64,000 nucleotides of DNA from assembly GCA_964648985.1 (NCBI GenBank), contig CAZYMS010000004.1, forward strand, positions 13,246 through 77,245, in the 5' to 3' direction. Shown piece by piece: positions 15,886 to 26,200 of this stretch; positions within the stretch are counted from its first letter, which is position 1, and every line of letters begins with the position of its first letter. The position numbers were made by a program, and so were the translations under genes. Under the pieces are notes generated by a model. The model did no database searches, had not been told where the DNA came from, and worked only from the letters and a program-made list of their open reading frames with translations. Origin of the DNA: JAEUSE01 sp964648985. GTDB taxonomy: Bacteria > Patescibacteriota > Doudnabacteria > UBA920.

Positions 15886-16302
15886 ATGACAAGCAAACTA
15901 AATCCGTATCTACATTTTGATGGAAAAGCTAAGGAAGCAATGGAGTTTTATAAGGGCGCGTTTGGTGGTGAGCTTACCATGAGTACTTTTGCGCAGGGCA
16001 TGCCTGGTGGTGACGTTGCAGATGCAGAGAAGATTATGCACGCGCAGCTTATTGTCCCAAACGGCATGACCCTTATGGCTTCGGATGCACCAAAGGGCTG
16101 GCCGCTTAACCCAGGTATGAGTGTTAGTATGTCTTTGAGCGGTGACGACGAAGCAGAGCTAAAAGGTTATTGGGATAAATTGGCCGAAGGCGGAAAAATA
16201 ACTCAGCCCCTTGTACCGGCTCCGTGGGGCGACCAGTTTGGTATGCTCACTGATAAATACGGTATGGAATGGATGGTTAACATTGCTGGCAAAAAAGCAT
16301 AA
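15886..16302 (+). CDS. VOC family protein, PhnB-like
   Basis: 138 aa, full length for PhnB-like VOC (glyoxalase fold) proteins. Motifs: LNPYLHFDGKAKEAMEFYKGAFGGEL at the N-terminus, HAQLIVPNGMTLMASD in the middle and GDQFGMLTDKYGMEWMVN at the end. PhnB-like proteins are cytosolic dimers built from paired beta-alpha-beta-beta-beta units; most have no assigned substrate, though relatives bind metal and small organics. Not part of a phosphonate operon here, so a phosphonate role is not implied. Monocistronic with a following terminator. Confidence 0.85.
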   Translation: MTSKLNPYLHFDGKAKEAMEFYKGAFGGELTMSTFAQGMPGGDVADAEKIMHAQLIVPNGMTLMASDAPKGWPLNPGMSVSMSLSGDDEAELKGYWDKLAEGGKITQPLVPAPWGDQFGMLTDKYGMEWMVNIAGKKA

Positions 16303-16310
16303 TATACCAA

Positions 16311-16362
16311 AAAGAAAAAGGGCCACCCTTTGCGCAATGCAAAAGGTTGACCCTTTTTCTTT
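16311..16362. terminator. Bidirectional terminator, GGGTNACCC type
   Basis: AAAGAAAAAGGG pairs perfectly with CCCTTTTTCTTT, with inner arms CCACCCTTT and AAAAGGTTG. It separates convergent VOC and GAF genes. Confidence 0.8.
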
Positions 16363-16366
16363 TTAA

Positions 16367-16870
16367 TCAAGGAGTTAGCTTAGGGGTATTGAGTTCGTCT
16401 TCGGCAGCTCGTCCGAGTTCAAGCAGGTAGTCAATATCGGTAACACTTAAGCTGCGAGGCTTTATATCTTTAATGCAGAATACCCCAATGGGCAAGTGAG
16501 TAGTGCGGTTATGCAGGGCAATCCCGGCGTAAAAGCGAATGTGCGGCGCACCTACCACCATAGGGTTGTCTTTAAAGCGTTCATCTTTGAGTGTATCTTC
16601 CACAATAAATACAAATTTACTGTACATGGCGTGTCCGCAGAATGATACGGTGCGGTCACAGGTGCGTTGTTCTAGCCCCTGGCATGATTTATATATTTCT
16701 TTATCCTGACCAATTAAGCTAATAGTAGAAATGGGGACATGAAAGAAATCTACTGCTGCTTTGGTTAGGCGGTCGAACCGCTCTTCCGGACTTGCGAGGT
16801 CCAGTAACCCGAGGGCGTGGAGCGAGTCCAGCCGTTCTTGCTCTCCAGGCAAGATGGGTGCGAGTTGCAT
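16367..16870 (-). CDS. Stand-alone GAF domain protein
   Basis: 167 aa: an N-terminal helix (EQERLDSLHALGLLDLASPEERFDRLTKAA) and one GAF domain (ISTISLIGQDKEIYKSCQGL, CGHAMYSKFVFIVEDTLKDERF, IRFYAGIALHNRTTHLPIGVFCIKD). This is the cyanobacterial/two-component input type of GAF with the ..FYAG.PL..-like motif; no kinase, cyclase or other output domain is fused. Thirteen bases separate it from the upstream PAS gene, so they form an operon. It presumably senses a small ligand or redox state and acts through protein contacts; the partner is unknown. Confidence 0.85.
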   Translation of the reverse strand: MQLAPILPGEQERLDSLHALGLLDLASPEERFDRLTKAAVDFFHVPISTISLIGQDKEIYKSCQGLEQRTCDRTVSFCGHAMYSKFVFIVEDTLKDERFKDNPMVVGAPHIRFYAGIALHNRTTHLPIGVFCIKDIKPRSLSVTDIDYLLELGRAAEDELNTPKLTP

Positions 16871-16883
16871 AGCGTTTTGTCTC

Positions 16884-17351
16884 TTATTTAATTATTGTTT
16901 GAATGCCTAAGAAATATTGTACTTCTCCTAGTTCGTCTAAAATAGGTGATACTCGATTAATACATTCATAGTGCGTGCCATCTTTCTTTTTATTGGTGAG
17001 GCGTACTAGGGTTGCTTTTTTCTGAACGAGAATAGTTTGCCAAAAGTTTTCATAAAATTGATCGGGCATTTGTCCTCCCCAAATGGCGGGGGTTTTTCCG
17101 AGTACGTCTGTGAGCGTGTAGCCGGTGATGGCTTCAAGCTGTTCATTTGCGTATATAATATGACCCGCGGCCGAAGTAATATAGATGAGTGTATCTTTGC
17201 CGTCTAAAATAGAGTTGATAGTTCCGCATCGGGTACATTTAATTTCTATGGTGGCAGTCTGCAGAGCATGCTTGCCGAGCAGCTTAGAGCAGCTGCGGCA
17301 ACGTAGTTCGTAGTCTGAGGGGGTTGAGCCGGATGGTTCTTGTGGCAACAT
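16884..17351 (-). CDS. Zinc-ribbon plus PAS sensor protein
   Basis: 155 aa from ATG 17351 (MLPQEPSG), preferred over the ORF maximum because a TTTATA/TATACA -10 lies just upstream. Residues ~15-45 form a Com-like zinc ribbon with two CxxC pairs (CRSCSKLLGK, CTRCGTIN). Residues ~50-155 are a PAS domain (LIYITSAAGHIIYANEQLEAITGY, GKTPAIWGGQMPDQFYENFW, CINRVSPILDELGEVQYFLGI). No catalytic output domain is present. Com-like ribbons are known from phage Mu Com, an RNA-binding translational activator; the link to PAS suggests a sensor acting on nucleic acid, which is inference. Confidence 0.8.
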   Translation of the reverse strand: MLPQEPSGSTPSDYELRCRSCSKLLGKHALQTATIEIKCTRCGTINSILDGKDTLIYITSAAGHIIYANEQLEAITGYTLTDVLGKTPAIWGGQMPDQFYENFWQTILVQKKATLVRLTNKKKDGTHYECINRVSPILDELGEVQYFLGIQTIIK

Positions 17352-17522
17352 GGTTTGTATAAAAAGATGAGCCCAAAACAGACAAATGTGTTTTGAGCTT
17401 CTAAAGAGCTTCGTTTTATTATACATGTAGTGTATCACATTTTTTGCTCGTCTCGTATGTACGTGTATAAGTAGCGAAACAAATGCACGGATTATTCAGT
17501 GGCTGAGCGCATACGAGAGAAG

Positions 17523-17566
17523 AAAAAGGGTTACCCTTTTACGTTGCGCAAAGGGTGACCCTTTTT
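17523..17566 (-). terminator. Intrinsic terminator, GGGTNACCC type
   Basis: AAAAAGGGTTACCCTTTT faces GCGCAAAGGGTGACCCTTTTT; each half is itself palindromic. Ends the DUF1801 transcript. Confidence 0.75.
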
Positions 17567-17577
17567 GGTATATGCGG

Positions 17578-18003
17578 TTACGCTTTATGCTTTTTCTTCA
17601 TGGCCACGTAAGACTTTTGTATGATTTGTTTGAGCACGGTCATGTCTACATTGCTCAGCTTGTTTATGTAGAGGCATGAACCGCCGCTCATTTTATGTTT
17701 ACCAAGTTTCTTCAGAAGACTTGTGTAGTCAGCAAGTCCAAGCATTATATATAGAGTAAGGTTTTGCTTACGAGGGGAGAAGCCAGTAAGCGGCCAGACA
17801 CCTTGTTGGCTGCTGCGTTCGGACTTGTAGTGGTACTTGCCAAATCCAATAATGCTTGACCCCCACATCTTTGGTTTCTCACCCGTAATGTCTTTGAATA
17901 ATTTAAGCAGCGCAAGACTATCTTTTCGTTTAGTCTCATCGGGTACTTGTTTTATAAACTCTAGTACACTCGCACTGGTTTCTTTTGTCTTTATTTCCGT
18001 CAT
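17578..18003 (-). CDS. DUF1801 domain protein under a GTGTA-N5-TACAC palindrome
   Basis: 141 aa from ATG 18003. DUF1801 features: FIKQVPDETKRKDSLALLKLFKDITG, MWGSSIIGFGKYHYKSERSS, GFSPRKQNLTLYIM, SCLYINKLSNVD. DUF1801 proteins are small cytosolic proteins of unclear role, with relatives called YdhG or iron chaperone-like. The chosen start follows a TATAAT ending 6 nt upstream and lies within a 21-bp perfect palindrome. The core of that palindrome matches the operator type of the NrtR gene cluster 36 kb away. A decayed paralogue is at 3023-3290. Confidence 0.85.
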   Translation of the reverse strand: MTEIKTKETSASVLEFIKQVPDETKRKDSLALLKLFKDITGEKPKMWGSSIIGFGKYHYKSERSSQQGVWPLTGFSPRKQNLTLYIMLGLADYTSLLKKLGKHKMSGGSCLYINKLSNVDMTVLKQIIQKSYVAMKKKHKA

Positions 18004-18021
18004 GTGTATATTATACACATG
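18001..18021. promoter_or_regulatory. Palindromic operator overlapping promoter and start of DUF1801 gene
   Basis: Perfect palindrome CATGTGTATA-T-TATACACATG. The inner GTGTATATTATACAC has the same GTGTA-N5-TACAC layout as the sites at 53990, 55691 and 55758. A bound protein would block both the -10 (TATAAT on the minus strand) and the start codon. Confidence 0.55.
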
Positions 18022-18115
18022 CTTTACAGACTGTCCATATATTTGTACAATGCGGTATTCGATAACTCTAGCTCGTGACTAGGTTCTCTGTCTATTAATA
18101 ATAGTGACATTATAT

Positions 18116-19015
18116 ATGGCGATAATATTGGCAATAGTTATAGCGGCCTTGTTATTACTCGTAATGAGTTTGTTTACTGTTAAGCAACAAACTGCTGCGG
18201 TAATGCAACGTTTTGGTAAGTTTGTGCGAGTAGCAAATCCGGGACTCAATGTTCGTATTCCGTTTATTGAGCATGTTGCTGGCCGCGTTAATTTGCGCGT
18301 ACAGCAAATAGATGTTGGGGTAGAAACTAAAACACAAGATAATGTGTTTGTGCATATAACAGTAGCGGTGCAGTATTTCATAGAGCCAAATCGGGTGTAC
18401 GAAGCATTTTATCGACTCGACAATCCACAAAAGCAAATTACTTCTTTTGTGTTCGATGTGGTTCGGGCGAGAGTGCCTGGTATAATTTTGGATGGTGTGT
18501 TTGAAAAGAAAGATGAAATTGCTAATGCAGTAAAGCAAGAGCTAGAGGCGGTAATGGCCAATTTCGGATATGGCATTATTAAGGCTTTAGTTACCGACAT
18601 TGAGCCGGACATGAAGGTTAAGGAAGCCATGAACGAGATAAACGCAGCGCAACGATTGCGTGTTGCTGCCACTGAGCGCGGTGAGGCAGAGAAAATCTTG
18701 AAAGTAAAATCCGCAGAGGCTGAAGCCCAAAGCAAGGCGCTCCAAGGTCGAGGTATCGCTGACCAGCGTAGCGCTATAGTGGAAGGTCTGCGGGATAGTG
18801 TTGGCGAGTTTCAGCGCAGTGTTCCCGGAACTACTGCTCAAGATGTAATGCAGCTGGTACTTATGACTCAGTACTTCGATACTCTAAAAGAGTTGGGCGT
18901 GAATTCAAACACTATACTCATTCCACATTCTCCTGGTGCTCTGGAAGACTTAACAAGCCAAATACGAAATGCCATGATTGTGGGAAATGAAGTTTCCAAG
19001 AAGTCTGGACAGTAA
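18116..19015 (+). CDS. SPFH/stomatin-like membrane protein
   Basis: 299 aa from ATG 18116 (MAIILAIVIA), chosen because it opens the N-terminal membrane anchor; ATG 18104 lies within the promoter-like TGACATTAT. Residues 1-22 are the anchor, then the SPFH/Band 7 domain (TVKQQTAAVMQRFGKFVRVANPGLNVRIPF, VETKTQDNVFVHITVAVQYFI), then a coiled-coil region (AERGEAEKILKVKSAEAEAQSKALQGRGIADQR) and a C-terminal conserved segment. It is most like the HIR/stomatin class: oligomeric ring proteins that organise membrane microdomains. No NfeD partner is adjacent. Confidence 0.85.
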   Translation: MAIILAIVIAALLLLVMSLFTVKQQTAAVMQRFGKFVRVANPGLNVRIPFIEHVAGRVNLRVQQIDVGVETKTQDNVFVHITVAVQYFIEPNRVYEAFYRLDNPQKQITSFVFDVVRARVPGIILDGVFEKKDEIANAVKQELEAVMANFGYGIIKALVTDIEPDMKVKEAMNEINAAQRLRVAATERGEAEKILKVKSAEAEAQSKALQGRGIADQRSAIVEGLRDSVGEFQRSVPGTTAQDVMQLVLMTQYFDTLKELGVNSNTILIPHSPGALEDLTSQIRNAMIVGNEVSKKSGQ

Positions 19016-19059
19016 ACGTAATAAGAAATTGTTATAGAAATAAACATGACAAATAAAGT

Positions 19060-19190
19060 TTTTTCTTAAGAGGAAACCCCGGACAAGCGGCCAGACAAGA
19101 AGCGTAAAAGTATTTCTGAGCGTAGCTGCTGTCCAAGAATGAATCGTGCCCAGACACGCCTCCTCGTCTTGGGGAATGTGTGACTCAAAA
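19060..19190 (+). ncRNA. Candidate structured RNA downstream of the SPFH gene
   Basis: GGACA-a-GCGGC (19081-19091) pairs with GCTGC-TGTCC (19125-19134). GAGGA (19070-19074) can pair with TCCTC (19161-19165) and CCCC (19077-19080) with GGGG (19171-19174), the last two forming a pseudoknot. A TTGTTA with AATAAA promoter-like pair precedes it. It resembles no RNA family I can name. Partly overlaps a doubtful ORF. Confidence 0.3.
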
Positions 19191-19689
19191 ACTATGTCAA
19201 AACAGAACTTCGCAAAAGCCTTACCGAAACTTCTACCTGGTTGAAACTAACACCGACCAAAAACCATGTGTACATTCAGATTGGAATACCACCGAATATC
19301 GCCTTAGTGATGCCGTCTCGAGGTTGAAGATCAATGCCAGTATCCATATCCGTAAGAAGCTCAAGTTAATTAGAGAGTTATACTTAGAAAAAGATGGCAT
19401 GTGGAGTGTTGGAAACTGTATCACCTCGGTCGGTCTTGATGAAGGTATAGTCAAAAAGCACATCGAATGGCAAGGCAAAAAAAGAGAAGCCCCGAACAAT
19501 TTAGTTGTTCTAGGGCTTTTTCTATTTCGCCATGGCAGTTTTCATGCCGAGTTGGAAACCTGGGAAGGAAGTCGCTGTTGCGGAGGCTATGGTTGCTGGA
19601 AGGTGTCGGGTATAAAAGTTGGTTTCTTGCTTGCGCGGTTGGCTTTATGGGCAGGGAAGTCGCGAGGGGTGTGTATAACTATGAATTAA
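19180..19689 (+). other. Doubtful ORF, probably not intact
   Basis: A 169-codon frame whose first ~100 codons look weakly protein-like (RKKLKLIRELYLEKDGMWSV), but a terminator-like hairpin (19486-19522) lies inside it and the remainder is Cys/Gly/Trp-rich without domain resemblance. It may be a remnant with a displaced end. No family recognised. Confidence 0.2.
19486..19522 (+). terminator. Terminator-like hairpin
   Basis: AAGCCCCGAACAA pairs with TTGTTCTAGGGCTT (one bulge) followed by TTTTTC. Confidence 0.55.
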
Positions 19690-20256
19690 AATAAGTACCA
19701 ACAGAGCTCTTTTTATGTGGACAAGTCAGTACTAAGATTTTACTTATATTGCCTCAATAAGTGCCCAAGCGTGTCATGGGTGGCATGGTTAGAACCATCC
19801 AGGGTGGCTGCTCATGAACACTCTTTGGAATATGGCTGCAGGAATTCAATCCGTATAAAAGTAAGTGTTTCATGGGCTACCATAGGAAAGTATACTTTAT
19901 ATTCTGTACCTTCGGGTGGAATAAAAAAGTATCTCGGTTAGAAATCAGAATTATGAAATATGTAAAACACATTGCAGAAGGTGTTTAACGAACATGGAAA
20001 AAGTTTTTTTGGTGTTCCATGGGGGGGTCGAACAATTTAAAAAGTAAAATTATAACCTTTTTTGACTTGGGCGCTGCATGAATAATTCCTCATACAACAG
20101 GCCCCCTTGTACATAGAAAATAAGTAGGAATTTTCCAGACAGAAAAGCGAGAATTTCTTATACTTAATATAAGGAATGCAGCTCAAAAAGTAGTGCAAAA
20201 AGTCCTCGTTTGAAAGAAAAATCAGAATACAATTTATCAGTTATCAGATACAAAAA
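19690..20256. other. Non-coding upstream region of the giant gene
   Basis: No credible gene. Around 19768-19822 there is a nested hairpin (ATGGTTagAACCAT inside an outer GTG.CATG/CATG..CAC arm). A promoter-like CTTATACTTAATATAAG inverted repeat (20157-20173) lies 84 nt before the giant gene and is the best promoter candidate. Confidence 0.4.
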
Positions 20257-23200
20257 ATGCCCCACATGCCGTCCGTAGTCAAACTTTTTTTCCTTGCCAG
20301 CTGCTTTGTGCTAGCTGGGTTTTTATTTCTAGCAAGTCCAATAAAAGCTGCTGTAGCTGAGGAGGTCGTTGCATCGTCGGAGACATCGCTTGCAGCACTA
20401 GTTCCCACCCAAGAAGTAGCTACAACTTCAGCTGAGGGAGTAGCAAGTGAGCCAGCTCCTACGGTAGTTGCAGAAGTCACTGTAAGTGAAGAAATAATCG
20501 ATGCACCTGAAGCAGAAGCTGCCCCAGGTACTGAAGGCGCCGATGTTCCTGAGGCCACAACTCCAGCACCTGAAGCCAGCACTTCTACCTCCGAGGATGC
20601 CAGTGCCCAGGTGCTGATTGTTTCAGAAGCTACGGAGCAAGAAGGTGCATTAGATACTGCCCCGGATGTTGCTGAAGTTCCAGAAGAGTCGAGTGAAGAA
20701 GTGGTGCCCGAAATTATAGCAGCAGGGCCAGAGCAAGTTGCACAAACTGAGGAAGCAGCATCAGTTGCAGAGAGCGGTGCGGCCCCAAGTGCAAAGTCCG
20801 CTCCAGAGGAAATAATTTCTGAAACTCCTGTTGCGGAAACCCCTGCTCAAGGCACAGAGATGACACCAGAGGTAGAAGTTCCAGCAGTGGAAGTTGCGGA
20901 GACAGCAAGTGAAATTTCTGTGGGAGAAGAATTGCCTGTAGCTGAAGTTACAGAAATTGCACAATCAACCGCGATTGAGGAAGCGCTAGAAACTGAGAGT
21001 GTGGCTCCAACAGTAGAAGAAAATATTTCTGAGACAGTAGAAGCAGAAACGGAAGTCGCATCTACTGTAGATGCGACACCAACAGTGGTAGAAGAATTTA
21101 CCAGCAATGGAAAAACAGTGGTGGTATCTTCTACGGAAGAGCAAGAGCTGGTGCATCCTATGGTCAACGTTCCAGTAGGTACCGACATACCAGAAATATT
21201 TCGAGTGGGTCAGGAAGATCAGATAAAAATAAAATGGCAAAACAATGATGGTCAGGAAATGCAGTTCACTGCGCTCGACACAAATGACAACGGATATATT
21301 GACCGTGTCGAGTGGATAGTGCCGCATCTTTCAACTCAAACGTTTGAAATTATTTATATTTCCAATGCGTTACTTTTGGACGAACATAAAAATACCGTTG
21401 GTGATATATACGGGCTTGTGGCGACGCAGGACCAAAACTATGCGAGCGTAACCAACGGGCAATTCGTGCGCGTAACATTTGAGCATATCTTAAATGAAAG
21501 TAGAGATATTACCCTCTATGCCAAGCCGGCGAATCCAGCAGAGCCAGCAACTATAGAAGCGTATACCGTAGACGGCCAGCGCATAGCTACGTTTGCAACC
21601 ATAGACCATGACGGAAAATACAGAATAATTCTTCTGGGACTTTCCAATCCTTCCGCAGTGTTCGATTTGAAAGTTACGGGCGCTGTTGATATTGACTTTA
21701 TTATTGACCCACCGGCAAATGCGTATTGGGTTGGCGGCGCGGGTAATTGGTCTGATGCTGCTAATCACTGGGCAACAACATCTGGTGGAGCCCCGGGCGC
21801 AGGTAATGCCCCTGATGCAACTAGTAATGTAATTTTTGATGCTTCTTCTGGGTCTGCTTCTGATATTGTGAATATTGATACCACTATAACTATTGGTTCG
21901 TTAGCTATAAATGGTTTTACTGGTACAATTTCTCAAAATGCAGATGTGAGCATAACTAATTCTGGCGGACAGTCAGGAAGTTATTCACAAACTTCAGCCG
22001 CTACTTGGACAGCGCCAGATCCTGGTACAGACACTTTTTCTGCTACTGGAAGTTTTTCGGTGACAGCTGGAACATTTAGGCGTTACACCGGAACAGGTAT
22101 CAGCACCGATCCATTCGTAATTTATGACGTTTACGGCTTACAGGCAATGAAAACCAATCTCGCAAATTCATATCGGTTAAATGGTAACATTGATGCATCT
22201 GTAACTACCGGTTGGAATTCTGGGGAAGGATTTGTACCAGTTGGAACAAATATCACAAACTTTACTGGAAATTTTGATGGCGCAGGATTTGTTATAAGCG
22301 ATTTATTTATTAACTCAACAACTTTAAGTTATGTTGGGTTATTTGGTTATACTCTTGGTAGTATTCAAGATTTGACATTGACTAATGCAGATATTACTGG
22401 TGTCGGGATTGCTGGGAGTAATGGATCCGATGGTGCAGCCGGAAGTTCCGGTACTACCCCAACTGTTGGTGGTACTGGTACTATTGGCACCGCCGGCAGT
22501 ATTTTATATATTGGAGGTTTGGCGGGTTATAACGCTGGAACGATTACTAATATTAGCATTTCTGGAACTGTAACTGGAACTGGCGGAGCAGGTGGTAATT
22601 CGGGTAATGGTGGTGCAGGCGGAAACACTACGAGCGGAGCAACTGTATCTGGAGCAGGTGGTACTTCGTTAGCTGGCGGAGCGGGTGCAGTAGTATATAG
22701 CGGAGGTTTAATTGGCTACTCTGCTCAAGGTAGCATAAATGATTCTAGTTCTTCGGCAATCGTAACTGGAACTGGCGGAGCAGGTGGTAATTCGGGTAAT
22801 GGTGGTGCAGGCGGAACTAATTCTGGTTCTGGTATTGGTGGCGCAGGTGGTGGAGTAGGTGCACCGGGTGTTGGTGGTATAAGTTATACAGGTGGTCTAA
22901 TTGGTTGGGTCAACTCCGGTATTGTTGTAACATCTTTTGCAACCGGCAATGTTATTGCTGCTGGTGGAACGGGTGGTTCTGCCGGTGCGGCAGGCGTGGG
23001 TGGTGCTGGTGGTACAGCAGCTATTGGCGGCGCTGGCGGCGCTGGCGGTACGGGTGCAACTGGCGGCGCTAGTTTTGCTGGAGGTTTGGTTGGAAATAAT
23101 TTAGGTAACATTCGTTTTGCTTCATATGCGACAGGGGATATAACTGCTACTGGAGGTACACCTGGGAATGGTTCTGCCGGAGGGACTGCAGGGGCAAGTG

Positions 23201-26200
23201 CAGTTGCAACTACTGGAACAGCTGCAACAGGGGGCGCCGGTGGCGTTGGTGGCGCCGGTGGTATTGCGTACGCTGGTGGTTTGGTTGGGCAAAATAATTC
23301 TGATGGTGTAGTTAGCGGTGTCACTGCTCCTAACTATGCGACAGGTGACGTAACTGCAACTGGTTCAAACGGGCAAAATGGACAAGTTGGTGGAACTGGT
23401 GGGAGTGCAGCAGCCGGTACAGCGCATACAGGAGGTACTGGCGGCGCTGGTGGAACTGGCGGTGCTGGTGGTGGTGCGTACGCTGGTGGTTTGGTTGGGC
23501 TAAATACAGGAGTAATTTTAATTTCAAATTCTAATACTGGAACTGTGACTGTTGTAGGTGGTACTGGCGGCGCTGGAGGTACTGGCGGCACAGGCGGTGC
23601 GAAAGGATCAAGTGGTTCTAATGGTGCAAATGGAGCATCTGGAACCGGTGGTTCCGCAAATGTAACTTCTTCTTATGTTGGTGGGTTAGTTGGGAGTAAT
23701 GTTGGAGCAGTCCAAGATTCTTATTCCACAAACCCGGTTATAGGAACCGGTGGTGCGGGTGGTAGTGGTGCAACTGGAGTAAATGGGTTAACGGGAATAG
23801 TCGGAGCTACCGGGGGAACTGGGGGTGCGGCTGGTGTTCTATATATTGGTGGTGTTGCCGGAAACAATACCTTGACTATTACCGGCAGCTATCACACAAC
23901 TGGAGCAGTCACAGGTACTGCTGGCAGTGGTGGTTCGGCTGGCGCAGGTGGTGCCGGCGGCACTGGTGCGTTAGCAGGTGCAGGCGGGGTTGCTACAGTG
24001 GGGGCAATTATTTATGCGGGCGGCGTTATTGGAAACAACACAGGTAATTCTCTTTTAAATGATTACTCAACATCTAACGTCACTGGAACTGGTGGAGCAG
24101 GAGGCAACGGAGCAAGCGGCGGAGTAGGCGCTACTAGTTTAGCTGGTATAACAGGTACTGTTGGCGCAGTCGGCGGCATTGCGTATGTTGGTGGTGTAGT
24201 TGGTTATAGTTCTAATGGTGAAATTTTAGAATCTTATTCAACCGGTGATGTAGTTGCTATCGGCGGCGCAGGGGGCACTGGCGGCAATGGTGGTGCCGGC
24301 GGAACTGGAGCAGCTTCTACTACTGGGGGTGCTGGTGCAAATGGAGCTATTGGCGGGGCAGGGGGCGCAGCATTCGGCGGCGGTGTTTTAGGTAACTATA
24401 TACTAGGTCCAATTGGCGAAGTGCATAATACTGGTAACGTTACGGTTACTGGGGGCACTGGTGGTAACGGTGGAGCTGGCGGCACTGGTGGTAACGGTGG
24501 CACCAATGCTGTTGGGGGCACTGGTGGTAACGGTGGAGCTGGCGGCGCAGGTGGTGTGGCAAATAGTGGTGGTATTGCCGGGCAGAGCACAGGTGTTATT
24601 AACGGTGTTTCATATTCTACTGGAAATATTACTGCGATAGCCGGAACTCCTGGGAATGGTGGAGTAGGTGGTGCTGGCGGCTCAACTACTGCAACTTTTA
24701 ATGCTACAGCTGCTGCGGCAGGTGGAACTGGTGGTGCCGGTGGCGCTGGAGCAATTGCCTATGCTGGGGGCTTGGTTGGAAACAATGCTAATACAATTAT
24801 TAACTCATATGCTAGCGGTATAATTACAGCAACTGCTAGTGCAGGTAAAGATGGTGCGGCTGCTGGCAGTGCAGGTAATGGATCGGCTGGAGGATCAAGT
24901 CATGCTGGAGCAGTAGGTGCAACGGGCGGCGCTGGCGGCGCTGGAGCCGCTGCTTATGCAGGTGGCTTGGCTGGGTTAAATACTTCTACAATTACAAATT
25001 CATATATACAAACTGGTTCGGTAACGGCAACAGGTAGTATAGGGGGGAATGGAGCAGCTGGCGCTTCTGGTGGTGTTGGCGGTACGAGCGCAATAGGCGG
25101 TGTTGGTGGTGTTGGCGGCGTCGGTGGTGCTGGCGGTGTTGGTCATGCAGGTGGAGTTGCTGGCCATAACAACACTGGTGGTGTTGTTCAAGATGGGACT
25201 TATTCAAATGTTAACATCACTTCTCTTGGCGGTACTTCAGGCAATGGCGGCGCCGGTGGTGCTGGTGGGGTTCGTGCTGTTGGCGGCGCCGGTGGTGCGG
25301 TAGTAGCAGGTGCTATTGCCTATGCTGGCGGATTAGTTGGTTTGAATACAGCAACAATTGCAGATTCACACGCAACTGGAAATGTGACAGCTACCGCTGG
25401 CTCCGGTGGTTCTCCAGGTTCTGGTGGTAATGGTGGTAGTGGAACAACTGGTGCGGCTGGTGGAGCTAGTGGTGCTACTGACGTAGCAGCTTCTGTTTTG
25501 CTTCGTATTGGCGGTGCCGCATATGCTGGCGGTTTACTGGGTTACAATACAACAAATGGAATAATTCAAGGTACTTCTTATTCCACAGGTGATGCTACAT
25601 CAACTGGTGGTGCGGGTGGTGCAGGAGCTAATGGAGCCAACGGTGGTAACTCATCTGGAGCAGTAGCTGGTGCCGCGGGCATAGCAGGTATTAGCGGTGG
25701 CGCGGGTGGAGTTGGTGCCGCGGGTGGATTGGTTGGTTGGAATATAGGCGTAGTGAGCCCTGCTTCTTATGCTCAAGGTGACGTAAGTGCAGCCGGCGGT
25801 GTTGGTGGATCGTCTGGAAGTGCTGGTACACCTGGTTCTAGCGGTGCTGGTATGGCTGGTGTTGCAGGAGTTGCTGGTGGCGCTGGTGGTATTGGTGGTG
25901 CCGCATATGCTGGCGGTGTAATTGGATACAATGGTGTTTTAGGTTCAACAATTAGTACAGCAAATAATGTGGGCACTGTTGCTTCGATAGGCGGCGCGGG
26001 AGCTAATGGTGCTGTCGGTGGCGCTGGCGGCGCCGGGGGGAGTTCTACTGGTGCAATTGGCGGAGCAGGTGGCGCTGGCGGAGCAGGTGGCGCTGGCGGA
26101 GCAGCTTACGGTGCCGGTGTTGCTGGTTTAAATATTGGATTAATTAAAGACGTAAATTATACAATCACTACTGTTACAGTTGTGGGCGGCGCTGCGGGTA

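Noticed and set aside
19066..19230. Possible RNase P RNA, from GAGGAAACCCCGGAC resembling the conserved GAGGAAAGUCCGGGC and a later ACAGAA
   Set aside because: The matching 3' CCGGCUUA partner and the ~350-nt architecture are absent.
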